The notes under the pieces were generated by a model. It worked only from the letters and a program-made list of their open reading frames with translations, searched no databases and was not told the DNA's origin. Positions 36,442-45,547 of a DNA stretch of 64,000 bases are shown here, piece by piece (positions within the stretch are counted from its first letter, which is position 1; the number at the start of each line of letters is the position of its first letter). This DNA comes from Onishia taeanensis (GTDB taxonomy: Bacteria; Pseudomonadota; Gammaproteobacteria; Pseudomonadales; Halomonadaceae), in contig NZ_FNCI01000001.1 in NCBI RefSeq assembly GCF_900100755.1, positions 248,001 to 312,000 on the forward strand, given 5' to 3'. A program made the translations under genes and the position numbers.

Positions 36442-38166
36442 ATGAGCACGAAGTCGCTGGGCACGTTGACGCTAGACCTGGTGGCCAAGACTGGCTCATT
36501 CGTGCAGGGCATGACCAAGAGCCAGCGCAGTGCCCAGAAGTGGCGGCGCGGCGTGGAGCGCGACATCCAGCGCGTGGGTACGGCGATGGCCGGGCTGGCC
36601 ACGGTTGGGGCGGGCGTCTTTTCGGCCATGGTGGTACAGACCGTTAACCAGGCCCACGAGCTTGAGAACCTCGCAGACATCTCCGACGCCAGCAACCAGA
36701 GCTTCCAGCGCCTGGCCTACGGCGCATCGCGGTTTCGCATCGACCAGGAGAAGCTTGGCGAGATACTGAAGACTGTCAATGAGCGCATTGGCGAGTTTCA
36801 GCGCGACGGCAGCGGTGAAATGGCCGCCTTCTTCGAGAATATCGCTCCCCGGGTCGGGGTGACCGCCGACCAGTTCGCCAGGCTGTCCGGTCCCGAGGCT
36901 CTCCAGCTCTACGTGAGCAGCCTGGAAAATGCCGGTGTATCTCAGAAAGAGATGATCTCCTACATGGAGGATCTGGCGTCAGACAGCTCGGCACTGATCC
37001 CCCTGCTGGCCAACAATGGCGAGGAGATGCACCGGCTCGGTGACGAAGCCGAGCGCACCGGCAACGTCTTCTCCGAGCTGGAATTCGAGCAGCTAGCAGC
37101 CATTAAGCAGGGCATGGATGAGCTGACCGGGGCGGCCACCGGCATGAAGAATGAGATGGTGGTGGCCGCGCTGCCAGCCATCGAAGACATGGTGGACCTT
37201 CTCAGCGACCCCGAGACGCTGGCCGCCGCTCAGGAACTGGGCCGAGCCATTGTCACCGCAATGGAATGGGCGGTTGAGGGCATCAGGGACACGATCAGCT
37301 TCGCCCGCAACCTCGGCACCGAGCTGGGTGTGATCACCGCCGGCATCGGCGGGCTGGAACTAGACGAACAGCGCCGCCGCATCATGAGCGCGCTGGAGAA
37401 TCCCAGCGAGCGGATGCGCTTCTTCGGCCCTGGCGGCGTGGTGGAATACTTCAGCGAGGCCGAATTGCGCGCCGAGCTCGAGCGCATCAATGGGTTGATC
37501 GAGCAGAACGCCGCCAGCCTCTCGGTTGACATGGAGCGCCGCGAATCCGGAGACCTCACCCTGGGCGGGGCGATCTCTCAACAGGCGCTGGACGCCGCGG
37601 AGACGGTATCCAACGGCCTCACGCGTGTCGCCGAGTCTGCCAACGATGCCGCCAATGCCCTAGACGGCTTTAACCCATCGATGAGCGACGAGGTGCAAGC
37701 CATCCTCGATCGCGCCGGGGATGGTGCCACCATCGACGCCCAGGGCCAGATCCGCGATGCCTGGGGTAATACTCTTCCCAGCCTGCAGCGCGAGCTGGAT
37801 GCCGAGCTCAAGCAGCAGATCGCCGATTTCCAGAGTGCCGAGAACCTGCAGGCCGGCCTGGACGCGGCGGCCCAGGCATTCACCGATGGAGCCGGTGCCG
37901 CTGCCAAGGCCGCCTGGCAGAGCATCCAGCCGGCCAACGCCGGAACGTCCGGCCAGCCCAGCCGCGGCGCGACGGGCTGGAGTACCGACCTGGGAGCAGA
38001 GAAAGTCAGCCAGGCCGCCGGCCAGGTTGGCGGCGGAGCCGGCCGGCACCTAGGCACACTGACGCTGACCAGCGAGAAGGGCGGTGGCGTCGAGGTGCAG
38101 GGTGATGAGAACGAACTCACTCAGTGGCTGACGAACACCCTCAGTGGTGTGGCGTCCGCGGTATAG
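36442..38166 (+). CDS. Tape measure protein
   Basis: The 574-aa product starts LGTLTLDLVAKTGSFVQGMT, typical of short siphovirus tape measures, and is helical with Ala/Glu/Arg-rich coiled coils (AMAGLATVGAGVFSAMV near 50). A hydrophobic stretch is present near 45-65. Tape length sets tail length; at roughly 0.15 nm per residue this suggests a tail near 85 nm (estimate). The C-terminal 150 residues are low-complexity. Confidence 0.92.
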   Translation: MSTKSLGTLTLDLVAKTGSFVQGMTKSQRSAQKWRRGVERDIQRVGTAMAGLATVGAGVFSAMVVQTVNQAHELENLADISDASNQSFQRLAYGASRFRIDQEKLGEILKTVNERIGEFQRDGSGEMAAFFENIAPRVGVTADQFARLSGPEALQLYVSSLENAGVSQKEMISYMEDLASDSSALIPLLANNGEEMHRLGDEAERTGNVFSELEFEQLAAIKQGMDELTGAATGMKNEMVVAALPAIEDMVDLLSDPETLAAAQELGRAIVTAMEWAVEGIRDTISFARNLGTELGVITAGIGGLELDEQRRRIMSALENPSERMRFFGPGGVVEYFSEAELRAELERINGLIEQNAASLSVDMERRESGDLTLGGAISQQALDAAETVSNGLTRVAESANDAANALDGFNPSMSDEVQAILDRAGDGATIDAQGQIRDAWGNTLPSLQRELDAELKQQIADFQSAENLQAGLDAAAQAFTDGAGAAAKAAWQSIQPANAGTSGQPSRGATGWSTDLGAEKVSQAAGQVGGGAGRHLGTLTLTSEKGGGVEVQGDENELTQWLTNTLSGVASAV

Positions 38167-38174
38167 GAGGCATC

Positions 38175-38438
38175 ATGGCCTGGACCCGCGACAAGGCCGA
38201 GCATGGCCGGCGCCTGGCGATCTGTGCCGAATGCCCGCATGCCGTCCTGACCATCGTCGGCAAATGCAGCCAGTGCCACGTCCCCGGCGTCGTCACCGCC
38301 CAGCGCGACGACGACGCCCGATGCAAGCGCCGAAGCTGCAGCGGCACGATGCAGGGTAAGGAGATCGCCCGCTGCGGCGCATGCGGCTGCCCACTGGCGA
38401 GCCGTGTCTATGCGAGTTGCCCCAAGGGCAATTGGTGA
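38175..38438 (+). CDS. Zinc-ribbon tail-region protein
   Basis: The 87-aa product has five Cys pairs or near-pairs (CAECPH, CSQCH, CKRRSC, CGACGC, CP), likely two zinc ribbons. Start at 38175 (GGAGG upstream) lies 9 bases after the tape-measure stop. Such proteins follow tape-measure genes in related phages; role unknown. Confidence 0.72.
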   Translation: MAWTRDKAEHGRRLAICAECPHAVLTIVGKCSQCHVPGVVTAQRDDDARCKRRSCSGTMQGKEIARCGACGCPLASRVYASCPKGNW

Positions 38439-38744
38439 TCAGCGAGGCATGTTGGCGTAATCCTCGCGGGCGCACGCGGTCTGCATAGAAGCAATGACGC
38501 CTGACGGGTTCATCGGGCTGCCGCTGTAGTATTGCCGAACGGCTTCATGCCAGGCGGCACGTATGGGGGAAGGCGAGTCGCTGAAGGTATTCATCAACTG
38601 TCGCTCATCCATCCCATTCTGTTTTGCCTTTTCTGCTGTGGCGGACATCTCCGCAAACGCCTCCCATAGCGTAACGCTGTAGCAGTCGCTCTGACCCCAC
38701 GCCACAGCCGGCAACAGCGCCAGGGCTGCAATCCAATTGCGCAT
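38439..38744 (-). CDS. Small secreted protein, reverse-strand cargo
   Basis: The 101-aa product begins MRNWIAALALLPAVAWGQSDC, a signal peptide with cleavage likely after AWG or AWGQ; the mature part has two Cys (one in QSDC, one in TACARED) that could form a disulfide. It is opposite to the tail operon, with AGGAGG before the ATG, and starts where a fresh cargo block starts. No family recognised. Confidence 0.72.
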   Translation of the reverse strand: MRNWIAALALLPAVAWGQSDCYSVTLWEAFAEMSATAEKAKQNGMDERQLMNTFSDSPSPIRAAWHEAVRQYYSGSPMNPSGVIASMQTACAREDYANMPR

Positions 38745-38902
38745 AAGAACCTCCTTTTGAACCTGGAGGGTAGCACGTCATTTCGCCCGGTAATGCCGGG
38801 CTTCTTTGCGCTCAACCATAGAAGGCTATAACCTGAGCTGCTAATGGAAGCCGCCCGCTAGAGGCGGCTATGCTTTAGGTGCATGCAGAGGCAGGGAAAG
38901 GA
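38745..38902. other. Divergent promoter region of the cargo block
   Basis: These 158 bases separate the secreted-protein gene from the rightward two-gene module. They contain CCGGGC-type short inverted repeats and GCCGCCTCTAGAGGCGGC-like symmetry (GCCGCC/GGCGGC, 38850-38868). Promoters for both sides should lie here; boxes are not clear. Confidence 0.4.
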
Positions 38903-39490
38903 ATGACGGTACCAGCATGGGATAGCAGGGGAGTGTTGCCGCCGGTGTACCCTGGTGAGCGTGGCGGTAGCCGTTCACGATCACCTTACAGGTGCTCACT
39001 CGAAGAATTGATTAACCTTTTTGGCTTCAGCAGTCCTAGGCTCTTGTTGCTGAAAGGTTTTTTGGACTATCGAGCTGCACTGCATCGTGCTGGAGTTGTG
39101 AGGGGTTTCCAATGGATCAACGGTAGCTTTGTTCAAAATATCGAGAACACTGAGTCTAGGAACCCAAGAGACATTGACATTGTTTCTCACTTCCACCTCC
39201 CCCAAGGCGAAACTCAGCTGACATTCATGTCTAAACACCATGATATTATCGCCCCTCAAAAGGTTAAAGCCGTTTACGGAATGGATGCCTTCCCCAACAT
39301 CCTAGGAGGAGAAGCTGACGAAAGCTTTACTCAAGAAATAACCTATTGGTATAGCATGTGGTCTCACCGAAGATCTGACAACATTTGGAAAGGGTTCCTC
39401 GAAGTCGATCTCGCGCCTTCAGATGATGTGAGTGCATTGGGCGTCCTGCGCAATGCTCTCGCAGAGAAGGGAGGGGAAAGTGATGAGTAA
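38903..39490 (+). CDS. DUF6932-type nucleotidyltransferase-like protein (cargo module, first gene)
   Basis: The 195-aa product has PAWDSRGVLPPVYPGE at the start, then RSPYRCSLEELINLFG, and the key region FQWINGSFVQNIE followed by NPRDIDIVSHF (about 78-108). GS plus DID is the metal-binding pattern of minimal nucleotidyltransferases. The layout matches DUF6932 as I recall it. The start at 38903 follows AGGGAAAGGA. It overlaps its partner by eight bases. Base composition is AT-richer than flanking tail genes, a mark of separate origin. Confidence 0.75.
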   Translation: MTVPAWDSRGVLPPVYPGERGGSRSRSPYRCSLEELINLFGFSSPRLLLLKGFLDYRAALHRAGVVRGFQWINGSFVQNIENTESRNPRDIDIVSHFHLPQGETQLTFMSKHHDIIAPQKVKAVYGMDAFPNILGGEADESFTQEITYWYSMWSHRRSDNIWKGFLEVDLAPSDDVSALGVLRNALAEKGGESDE

Positions 39491-40436
39491 TGAACACTTT
39501 TCTCTTCAGGCAGAAATAGCAGAGCTTGAAAACATACTCCGCACAATACCTGAAGAAAAAGCAATATCTCGACTAAGTTTCGAGAGCAGGTTGGAAGAAG
39601 CAAGGTCTCGCCTAGCCGAGCTTGGTGAGCCAGTAGTCAAAGAAAAACTGCAGCTAACTTTCCGTGGACAACCAGTAGATGGAACCAGCGGAATACTTGC
39701 CGATTTTGGTGGCAAGGCAGTCGAGGTATTTTCAAGCGCAGTAAGCACAGTCATGGCATCAATCAACGGCGATATAGGTGAGAGAGGACCTGTTGCTAAA
39801 AAAGATGCTGATAAACTTATGATAACAGGAACTGCTGTTGGCTCCTTTGGCTTTGAGTTAGAAGTGGCTGGAAACTCTAACCCTCTTTTCGAGGAAGATG
39901 ACGTAACCGCTGGCGGTGTCGTGGAAATTATACAAGACCTGCTGGAAACAGCTGCTACTGGCACGGATGATGAAATCACAGAGGTTGTGGATGTTATACA
40001 TCCCCGTGCGTTAAAAAAAGTCTCAGAGTTTCTTGGCTTCTTAGAAAGTCAGAAAGCTTCATGCGGTATATCATTTAAAGGAAAAAGCTTTAAGTTTAGC
40101 AATAACTCCCAGCTTTCAAACGCAGCACTTAAGTTAAAAGATCAAAATGTTAAAGAAAGGCCGGTAGAGTTTGAGGGTAAGTTCGTAGGATTTCTTCCGC
40201 ATAGCCGAATGTTTGAATTCTCTATCAGGGAGACTGGGGAAATAATTAAAGGAAAGATTGGATCTAAGAAAATTGACATAGAACAATTATCTGACAACTT
40301 CCTCAAAGCCCCTGTTGGTGTGACGTTGAACTCGGTAAGTGTTGGTGAAGGCAAGCCAAAATATACTCTTACTTCTGCCAGTGACATCAGAGCAAAAGCA
40401 GGTGGAGGCTCGCAGCCGCCATTAACACAAGAGTAG
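39483..40436 (+). CDS. Partner of the nucleotidyltransferase-like gene (cargo module, second gene)
   Basis: The 317-aa product has an N-terminal coiled coil (FSLQAEIAELENILRTIPEE, then LEEARSRLAEL), and beyond residue 60 a mixed domain (LTFRGQPVDGTSGILADFGG, MITGTAVGSFGFELEV). No motif I can name. AT-rich like its partner; the overlap suggests co-translation. The pair may be a toxin-antitoxin or defence module by analogy with other nucleotidyltransferase pairs; that is inference. Confidence 0.7.
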   Translation: MSNEHFSLQAEIAELENILRTIPEEKAISRLSFESRLEEARSRLAELGEPVVKEKLQLTFRGQPVDGTSGILADFGGKAVEVFSSAVSTVMASINGDIGERGPVAKKDADKLMITGTAVGSFGFELEVAGNSNPLFEEDDVTAGGVVEIIQDLLETAATGTDDEITEVVDVIHPRALKKVSEFLGFLESQKASCGISFKGKSFKFSNNSQLSNAALKLKDQNVKERPVEFEGKFVGFLPHSRMFEFSIRETGEIIKGKIGSKKIDIEQLSDNFLKAPVGVTLNSVSVGEGKPKYTLTSASDIRAKAGGGSQPPLTQE

Positions 40437-40503
40437 CCGTACGGCCCTGATGCATATTTCCATCAGGGAGATTGACGCAGAACAACCATCATTACTCTTT
40501 CAG

Positions 40504-40527
40504 CCCCGCCACCGTGCGGGGTTTTTT
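40504..40527 (+). terminator. Intrinsic terminator after the cargo module
   Basis: CCCCGC (40504-40509) pairs with GCGGGG (40516-40521) and six T follow. A second hairpin without a T-run (CCCTGATG/CATCAGGG, 40445-40468) lies nearer the cargo stop. Tail genes resume at 40549. Confidence 0.8.
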
Positions 40528-40548
40528 CATGCCTGAACGGAGGCCCCC

Positions 40549-40995
40549 ATGGCCGGATGGAAGCTCTACACCGACGCCGCCTGCACCAACGAGTTCGGCG
40601 GCACCTTGCAACTCGTCCATCGAACCGACCTTTCAGATAACCCTCAAGACAAGCTGCTCTATTACGCGAACATCGACGACGATCCTGGGGATAACGGCGT
40701 CATTCAAAAGCAAGCCGAGTCGAACCCTGGCACCGACAACATCACCCTTGCGATTGCCGACACCGACGTGGGCTCAGGCCACGAGGCCAGCGAGATCACC
40801 CTCGCGACCAGCGCCGCTGACCTCGATACCAATACTTCCGGCGCCTCGCTGTCGCTGGGCACGCAACTGCTCTCAGGCGTCAGCAACAAGCAAGAGATTC
40901 ATATTCGCGTCGAAAATGCAGTTACCACTGTTGGCACAAGCACCGAGCTATCAGTCGACATTGTTGCGACCGTCGACTCGACCGTAACCGTATAA
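40549..40995 (+). CDS. Tail-associated hypothetical protein
   Basis: The 148-aa product (WKLYTDAACTNEFGGTLQLV, YYANIDDDPGDNGV, TELSVDIVATVDSTVTV) is beta-rich and acidic, consistent with a minor tail protein. CGGAGG precedes the ATG. No family assigned. Confidence 0.7.
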   Translation: MAGWKLYTDAACTNEFGGTLQLVHRTDLSDNPQDKLLYYANIDDDPGDNGVIQKQAESNPGTDNITLAIADTDVGSGHEASEITLATSAADLDTNTSGASLSLGTQLLSGVSNKQEIHIRVENAVTTVGTSTELSVDIVATVDSTVTV

Positions 40996-41004
40996 GAGGC
41001 TGAC

Positions 41005-43005
41005 ATGGCGCTATCCGCACCCACTAACTTGGCGGTGCAGGTGCTTGAGACGCTGCTACCGGTGGCGCAGACCACTGAGCGCCAGGTCGACGCCGGCCCG
41101 CTGGTCACACTTGAGCAATGGACCGGCGGCGCCAACCCGCCTCAGGCGCTCTTCATAGTTGAGCAGCAGACAGAATCGCACCATGTTGCTGGCCCGCTGA
41201 TTCCGCTCGACCAGGGCGTCTATCTCTATTACCCGCCGGCCACTCTGGTCACGTTCGACCAGGCGACGATCTACCGGGTCAACAACGTCGCGCAAACGCT
41301 GGCCACGATCAGCCAGACCGCCGAGGCGCACCGCTCGGCCCGCTCTCTGGTCCGCGCCCGCCAGACGGTGCAGACGGCCTCCCGGGCGGCGCAGCCGCGC
41401 ACCCTGGTCTATCTCGACGGCGCGGACGTGACAGCCCAGACTGCCCGCGCCATGTCGATCACCGCCAGCGAGGGCGACAATCGCACGGCCTCTATCGCCC
41501 TTATGCTGCCGCCCGGCCCGGTCAACGTCACCGCCTACCAGGGTCGTGGCGTGGAAATCGTGCGCCTGATCAATGGCGCCCCGGTGCCTCTGTTCACCGG
41601 CAGCGTGGATCGCCCGGTCTATGACCACCAGGCTCGGCGTCTGCGCCTGGAGTGCTCCGACCTGCGTAGCGAGCGCCTCAATGGCGAGGATGCGGCGCAG
41701 ATCCAGGCAATGACTGGTGGGCTCTACTCGCCGATTACCCAGCGCGAGGACGTCAGTGGCGCTGATTACGTCGCCGAGCTGATGAAGACCGTGGCCGGCA
41801 CGCTCGACTACGGCGGCGATGGGGGGCTGCGCTATCGGTCGTGGGCTGCCGGCCCGCCCCGCTACACCCTGACCGATGCCGACGTGCATCACCAGGGCGT
41901 GCGCCTGGAGTTCGCCACCCGCTCGGAGATCATCAACACCATTACGGGCACGCTCGAGTATCGCTATTACCAGCGTAATGATTTCTCAGAGTCGATAACG
42001 GTGCAGGTTGAGCAGAACGCCTACGGCCTGCCGGCCTCTCAGGTGGTTGATCCCGAGACGGCGGTGATTGGTCGCACAGGTAGAGTCAGCGGTACCAAGG
42101 TGGCGCAGATCCTGCCCACCAAGGAGGCTCTGCTGTCGGCTGCCAACGGCGTCGAGAATTGGGAGCTGCTCGACTTCGAGTTTATCGAGCTACCCGCCAA
42201 CGGCTGGTACCGAGCGAATGCGGGCAGTAGCCCAGTGGCCTATTCAGCCAGTCAAGTCGTGCGAGAAACGCGCGCAATGGGGGCCAGTGCAGAGCTGGTG
42301 CGCTACGTCAGCCAGCCGAAGCGTGAGCGGTATCAGCTCACAATCTCAGCCCCTGAATCTGTCGACCAGTTCGGCGAGGTGCGAGGTTCATCGTTTCGCC
42401 ATGCGGTCGAGACGCGTGTGGACCCATCAGTATTCGAAGAGCGTGGCTGCGCGGTGATCGCAGATCCTGACGACCGCCGTACCGATGTCGATCGTGCAAT
42501 CCAGTGCCTGCAGCGCATTGCTGAGCGGGAAATTCTGAAAGGGCATAGGCAGAACTACGTCGAGCTCGTCTACAAAGCCGACCTATTGCCGGTCGAAATC
42601 GGCGACACCATCGGCGTGAACACAGCCCCGATCAGCGCCGTCGGGAACGTTGCCGAGCTATCTCATACTCTTACCCGCGAGGGTGACTACTACACGACGC
42701 TAAAACTGGCCGTTAGCCGCGTGGATTCGGCCGTCAGCGTTAGCGAGAACTGGGCCCTGCCGGCAGCGCCGGCCCGCTGGGTACTTAACCCTGATAGTCA
42801 GGTGCTGCCCGAGACGCCTTCATGTCCGTTGCCCACGGCGACGCTGGGCACAAATGCTGGTCAGTCGCGCATCGAGCCCGACGGCACGGTGGTGATGACC
42901 GCACCGAGTATCGGGCGGGGCAAGATCGACGAAATCATCGGCACGCGAGTGCACCGCTACGACATCGCTATTCCGACCAATCCATTTAATATAACGGTGA
43001 CATGA
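41005..43005 (+). CDS. Tail-tip / baseplate hub-like protein
   Basis: The 666-aa product has an N-terminal region of imperfect repeats (GPLVTLEQW, GPLIPLDQG, ATLVTFDQA, ATISQTAEA) over about 30-120 and then a hub-like section (YLDGADVTAQTARAMSITAS, VEIVRLINGAPVPLFTGSVD, RLRLECSDLRSERL) with an FTGxVD pattern common to phage tail hub proteins. It should form the distal tail. It follows the tape measure apart from the cargo block. Confidence 0.75.
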   Translation: MALSAPTNLAVQVLETLLPVAQTTERQVDAGPLVTLEQWTGGANPPQALFIVEQQTESHHVAGPLIPLDQGVYLYYPPATLVTFDQATIYRVNNVAQTLATISQTAEAHRSARSLVRARQTVQTASRAAQPRTLVYLDGADVTAQTARAMSITASEGDNRTASIALMLPPGPVNVTAYQGRGVEIVRLINGAPVPLFTGSVDRPVYDHQARRLRLECSDLRSERLNGEDAAQIQAMTGGLYSPITQREDVSGADYVAELMKTVAGTLDYGGDGGLRYRSWAAGPPRYTLTDADVHHQGVRLEFATRSEIINTITGTLEYRYYQRNDFSESITVQVEQNAYGLPASQVVDPETAVIGRTGRVSGTKVAQILPTKEALLSAANGVENWELLDFEFIELPANGWYRANAGSSPVAYSASQVVRETRAMGASAELVRYVSQPKRERYQLTISAPESVDQFGEVRGSSFRHAVETRVDPSVFEERGCAVIADPDDRRTDVDRAIQCLQRIAEREILKGHRQNYVELVYKADLLPVEIGDTIGVNTAPISAVGNVAELSHTLTREGDYYTTLKLAVSRVDSAVSVSENWALPAAPARWVLNPDSQVLPETPSCPLPTATLGTNAGQSRIEPDGTVVMTAPSIGRGKIDEIIGTRVHRYDIAIPTNPFNITVT

Positions 43006-43991
43006 TGAGCGTTCGACTGACCTGGACAAACAACTCGAGCGGACACGACGGCACGCGCATTTATCGTGACGCAGCGCCCCTCGAACCCGAGGCACTGCCT
43101 ATGCCGATTGGCGAGGTGGCGGCAGGCGTGGAGGAGTATATTGATACCGGGATGGCTGCTAGCACTACCTATTACTACCGCGCCGCCGCTTATCGCGGTG
43201 GCGAGGAGTCGGTGAGCGAGGAGATTAGTGCGACGACCGAGGAGGAGCCAGCGGAGATTGACGAGATGTCACCTTCGGGCTCGACGTTTGCCCATCCTGA
43301 TCCCTATAACGGCACCATTGCGTTCAGCTCAGATGGATTGCAGCTCTATGTGTTCGGGAAGAACCTGTTGCGCCAGTATGAACTGAGTGCGCCATGGGAC
43401 ATCACTACGGCATCGCAGAGGGCCACGGTAGAGTCGCCTTACCTCGCATACGGAGGGTGTTTTTCATCAGATGGGCTTTCCCTCCTGTTCGCCGAGACAG
43501 GGTTGTCGGCTGTGAAGAAATATAACTTGGCAAGCGCCTGGGATGTGTCGAGCATCACCGGCTCTGATGCTAAGGAGGATCTTCCCGGCATGGGCAGGCT
43601 TCGCCACATTGAGCTAAGCGACGACGGCAGCAAGCTCTATGCCTTAGATTACAATGGCACAAATTCGGTTGTTGAATACGATCTGGCATCTCCGCTGGAT
43701 TTCGGCACGGCAACAAAATCATCATCGCTACCACTTACGGGCGATCCGCGCGTTTTCGCCATCTATGACGGCGGCACCAGGCTGGTGACGGCAAACAAGG
43801 AAAACTCCGTGTTAACCGAGTGGGTTATGTCAACCCCTTGGGACTTGTCTACCGCGACTGAGTCGGGCGCCTCTCTCGACGTAAAAGCCGTACAGGATGA
43901 TGTTTATGGCCTGGTATTTGTTGATAGCGGCCAGCGCATGTTCGTTTCTGGCTATACCCCTGCCGAGATCGCTGAATACACGCGAGCCTGA
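43002..43991 (+). CDS. Tail fibre protein: fibronectin-like domain plus propeller repeats
   Basis: The 329-aa product has an N-terminal fibronectin III-like domain (1-85: RLTWTNNSSGHDGTRIYRD, TYYYRAAAYRGGEES) and then about five repeats of FSSDGLQLYV / YELSAPWDITTAS type (for example FSSDGLSLLF, YNLASAWDVSS, YDLASPLDFGTA, WVMSTPWDLSTATES), suggesting a beta-propeller. It probably contacts the host surface. Confidence 0.72.
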   Translation: MMSVRLTWTNNSSGHDGTRIYRDAAPLEPEALPMPIGEVAAGVEEYIDTGMAASTTYYYRAAAYRGGEESVSEEISATTEEEPAEIDEMSPSGSTFAHPDPYNGTIAFSSDGLQLYVFGKNLLRQYELSAPWDITTASQRATVESPYLAYGGCFSSDGLSLLFAETGLSAVKKYNLASAWDVSSITGSDAKEDLPGMGRLRHIELSDDGSKLYALDYNGTNSVVEYDLASPLDFGTATKSSSLPLTGDPRVFAIYDGGTRLVTANKENSVLTEWVMSTPWDLSTATESGASLDVKAVQDDVYGLVFVDSGQRMFVSGYTPAEIAEYTRA

Positions 43992-44021
43992 ATGATGTGT
44001 TTATGATGGAGATATAAGAGC

Positions 44022-45134
44022 ATGAGCGCAGACAGGCAGCGGTTAGTGGCCGCCATCCGCCGAATCGCCAAGACCGATCCCGAGATCAGCAGTGCCTTGG
44101 CGGCCACAGGGGTCCGCGGCGATCAGCCTGCGACCTCCGGTATCGGCGTGTCGTCAGGTGCAGATAGCCGGCAATGCTGCGGCGGCAGCGAGGCATCAGG
44201 GGGTGGTGATGGTGACGCCAACCCTGGAACTGAGCAGACCGACTCGGGCGCAGGCGGGCAGTCTGGTGGCCTGGATAGCGACGACCCGGCGCGACTGAGC
44301 GGTGAGGATGGCAAGCCCGCGACCTCGCTCGATGGACTGACCGACTGCGCCACCGGGCAGCCGGTCAGCATGCAAATGGGTGGCGGAGATTGGGTGCCGC
44401 CCGAGGGTTGGGGTGACGCTAGCCAGCCTCCAGCATCATACAAGCCTATGGATTACGGTGACGCCTACGAGGAGGGAATGACCGGCTATGTGGACGACCT
44501 TTCAGACCCAGGCCTAAACACTGTCAACCCGATTTATGGCTGGATCGGAAGTGTCGGCGATGTAAAAGGCGGAACGGCTGCCGAAGCACTGGCGCGCCTG
44601 CCTTCGACTTATGTTTCGGAAAGCGGTTGGAAAACATTTGTGTGCTCGATTAGTGCATCAGAATATGAGGTGCAGAGGTATGGCGCTATAGTCGATGAGG
44701 ACGGAGAACTGAGGGTCGAGTGCCCTGGAGCCGGTGCTTTTTATAAGGTGGTGCGCGTCCTGTGTTCTAACTACTCCCCGGAAGAGTTCCCCAACTGCGG
44801 GCAGGCGTTCGACTGGCCTACTGAGGAGGCTTGGCCCGAGGATGGCGCCGTGAACCTGGCGATCAAGAGCGGTAGCATTGTCGGAAGCAAGTACGACCCC
44901 GAGAATGATGGGTCATACTCGATGCCGCGCAACTCAATAGAGCTCTGCGATGGCGACGGGAACTCGATACTGCTTGAGCCCACGCAGAGTGGCGGTTGGC
45001 GTTCAATCAAATCCCTGGGCGGCGAGCCCGACCCCGACACCGTAGGCTATGAGTACAACGGACGGGGCGAGATCGTGCGCGTCCTATCGACAGGAGAGTG
45101 GAAAGCTACTGGTCAAGATCCGCGCAATTTCTAG
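44022..45134 (+). CDS. Hypothetical tail protein with Gly/Ser/Asp-rich linker
   Basis: The 370-aa product has a short helical start (LVAAIRRIAKTDPEISSALA), a low-complexity linker (about 45-95, rich in G, S, D), and a C-terminal globular part with several Cys (FVCSISASEYEVQRYG, VRVLCSNYSPEEFPNCGQAF). It is the last rightward phage gene. Family unknown; a receptor-binding or fibre role fits position only. Confidence 0.7.
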   Translation: MSADRQRLVAAIRRIAKTDPEISSALAATGVRGDQPATSGIGVSSGADSRQCCGGSEASGGGDGDANPGTEQTDSGAGGQSGGLDSDDPARLSGEDGKPATSLDGLTDCATGQPVSMQMGGGDWVPPEGWGDASQPPASYKPMDYGDAYEEGMTGYVDDLSDPGLNTVNPIYGWIGSVGDVKGGTAAEALARLPSTYVSESGWKTFVCSISASEYEVQRYGAIVDEDGELRVECPGAGAFYKVVRVLCSNYSPEEFPNCGQAFDWPTEEAWPEDGAVNLAIKSGSIVGSKYDPENDGSYSMPRNSIELCDGDGNSILLEPTQSGGWRSIKSLGGEPDPDTVGYEYNGRGEIVRVLSTGEWKATGQDPRNF

Positions 45135-45137
45135 TGG

Positions 45138-45344
45138 CTATCCATTCATCGCTTGCTGCTGCACGCCGCGATCGGTGACGTGCCCACACTCTAGGCACAT
45201 TAGCCGATAGTGGCGCTTGTCTAGCCAGCGCAACTCGAATGTTTTCCAACGTGTTGCTTGCCTTCCGTGAATCTCTTTTGCCCCACATGGACATATCATA
45301 ATCCAGCCGCCGGATGGCTCTGGATACATATCTATCTCTTCCAT
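45138..45344 (-). CDS. Small zinc-ribbon protein
   Basis: The 68-aa product has ICPCGAKE and LMCLECGHV, a likely CxC/CxxC zinc ribbon. It stops 3 bases from the convergent tail gene. A longer in-frame ORF to 45381 also exists. Function unknown; opposite strand suggests expression in the lysogen. Confidence 0.65.
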   Translation of the reverse strand: MEEIDMYPEPSGGWIMICPCGAKEIHGRQATRWKTFELRWLDKRHYRLMCLECGHVTDRGVQQQAMNG

Positions 45345-45547
45345 AGCTCTGGCCTCCTTGCCTTAAGTGCACTTTAGGCATAGGTAAGCCAAACGCGATG
45401 TAAGCGAATTACCACAATAGCTGTGCGGTTTTGGCCTCACTGTCAGGCCTTGGCACTTATTAAATCGCCCCATTGTGTCGTCCAGTGGGGAGAAGCCCGC
45501 AGCTTGAGGATGTCACGGTGGAGGTGTGAGGTAGGCAGGTAGTCTCG
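45345..45547. other. Gap in the right-end cargo region
   Basis: The gap holds a perfect 10-bp palindrome AAGTGCACTT (45365-45374) inside a larger near-palindrome, just upstream of the zinc-ribbon gene; it may be an operator. Otherwise nothing recognisable. Confidence 0.35.

Noticed and set aside
44123-44443. Minus-strand ORF opposite the Gly/Ser-rich linker of the last tail gene
   Set aside because: Low-complexity shadow (Pro/Ser-rich) of the linker.
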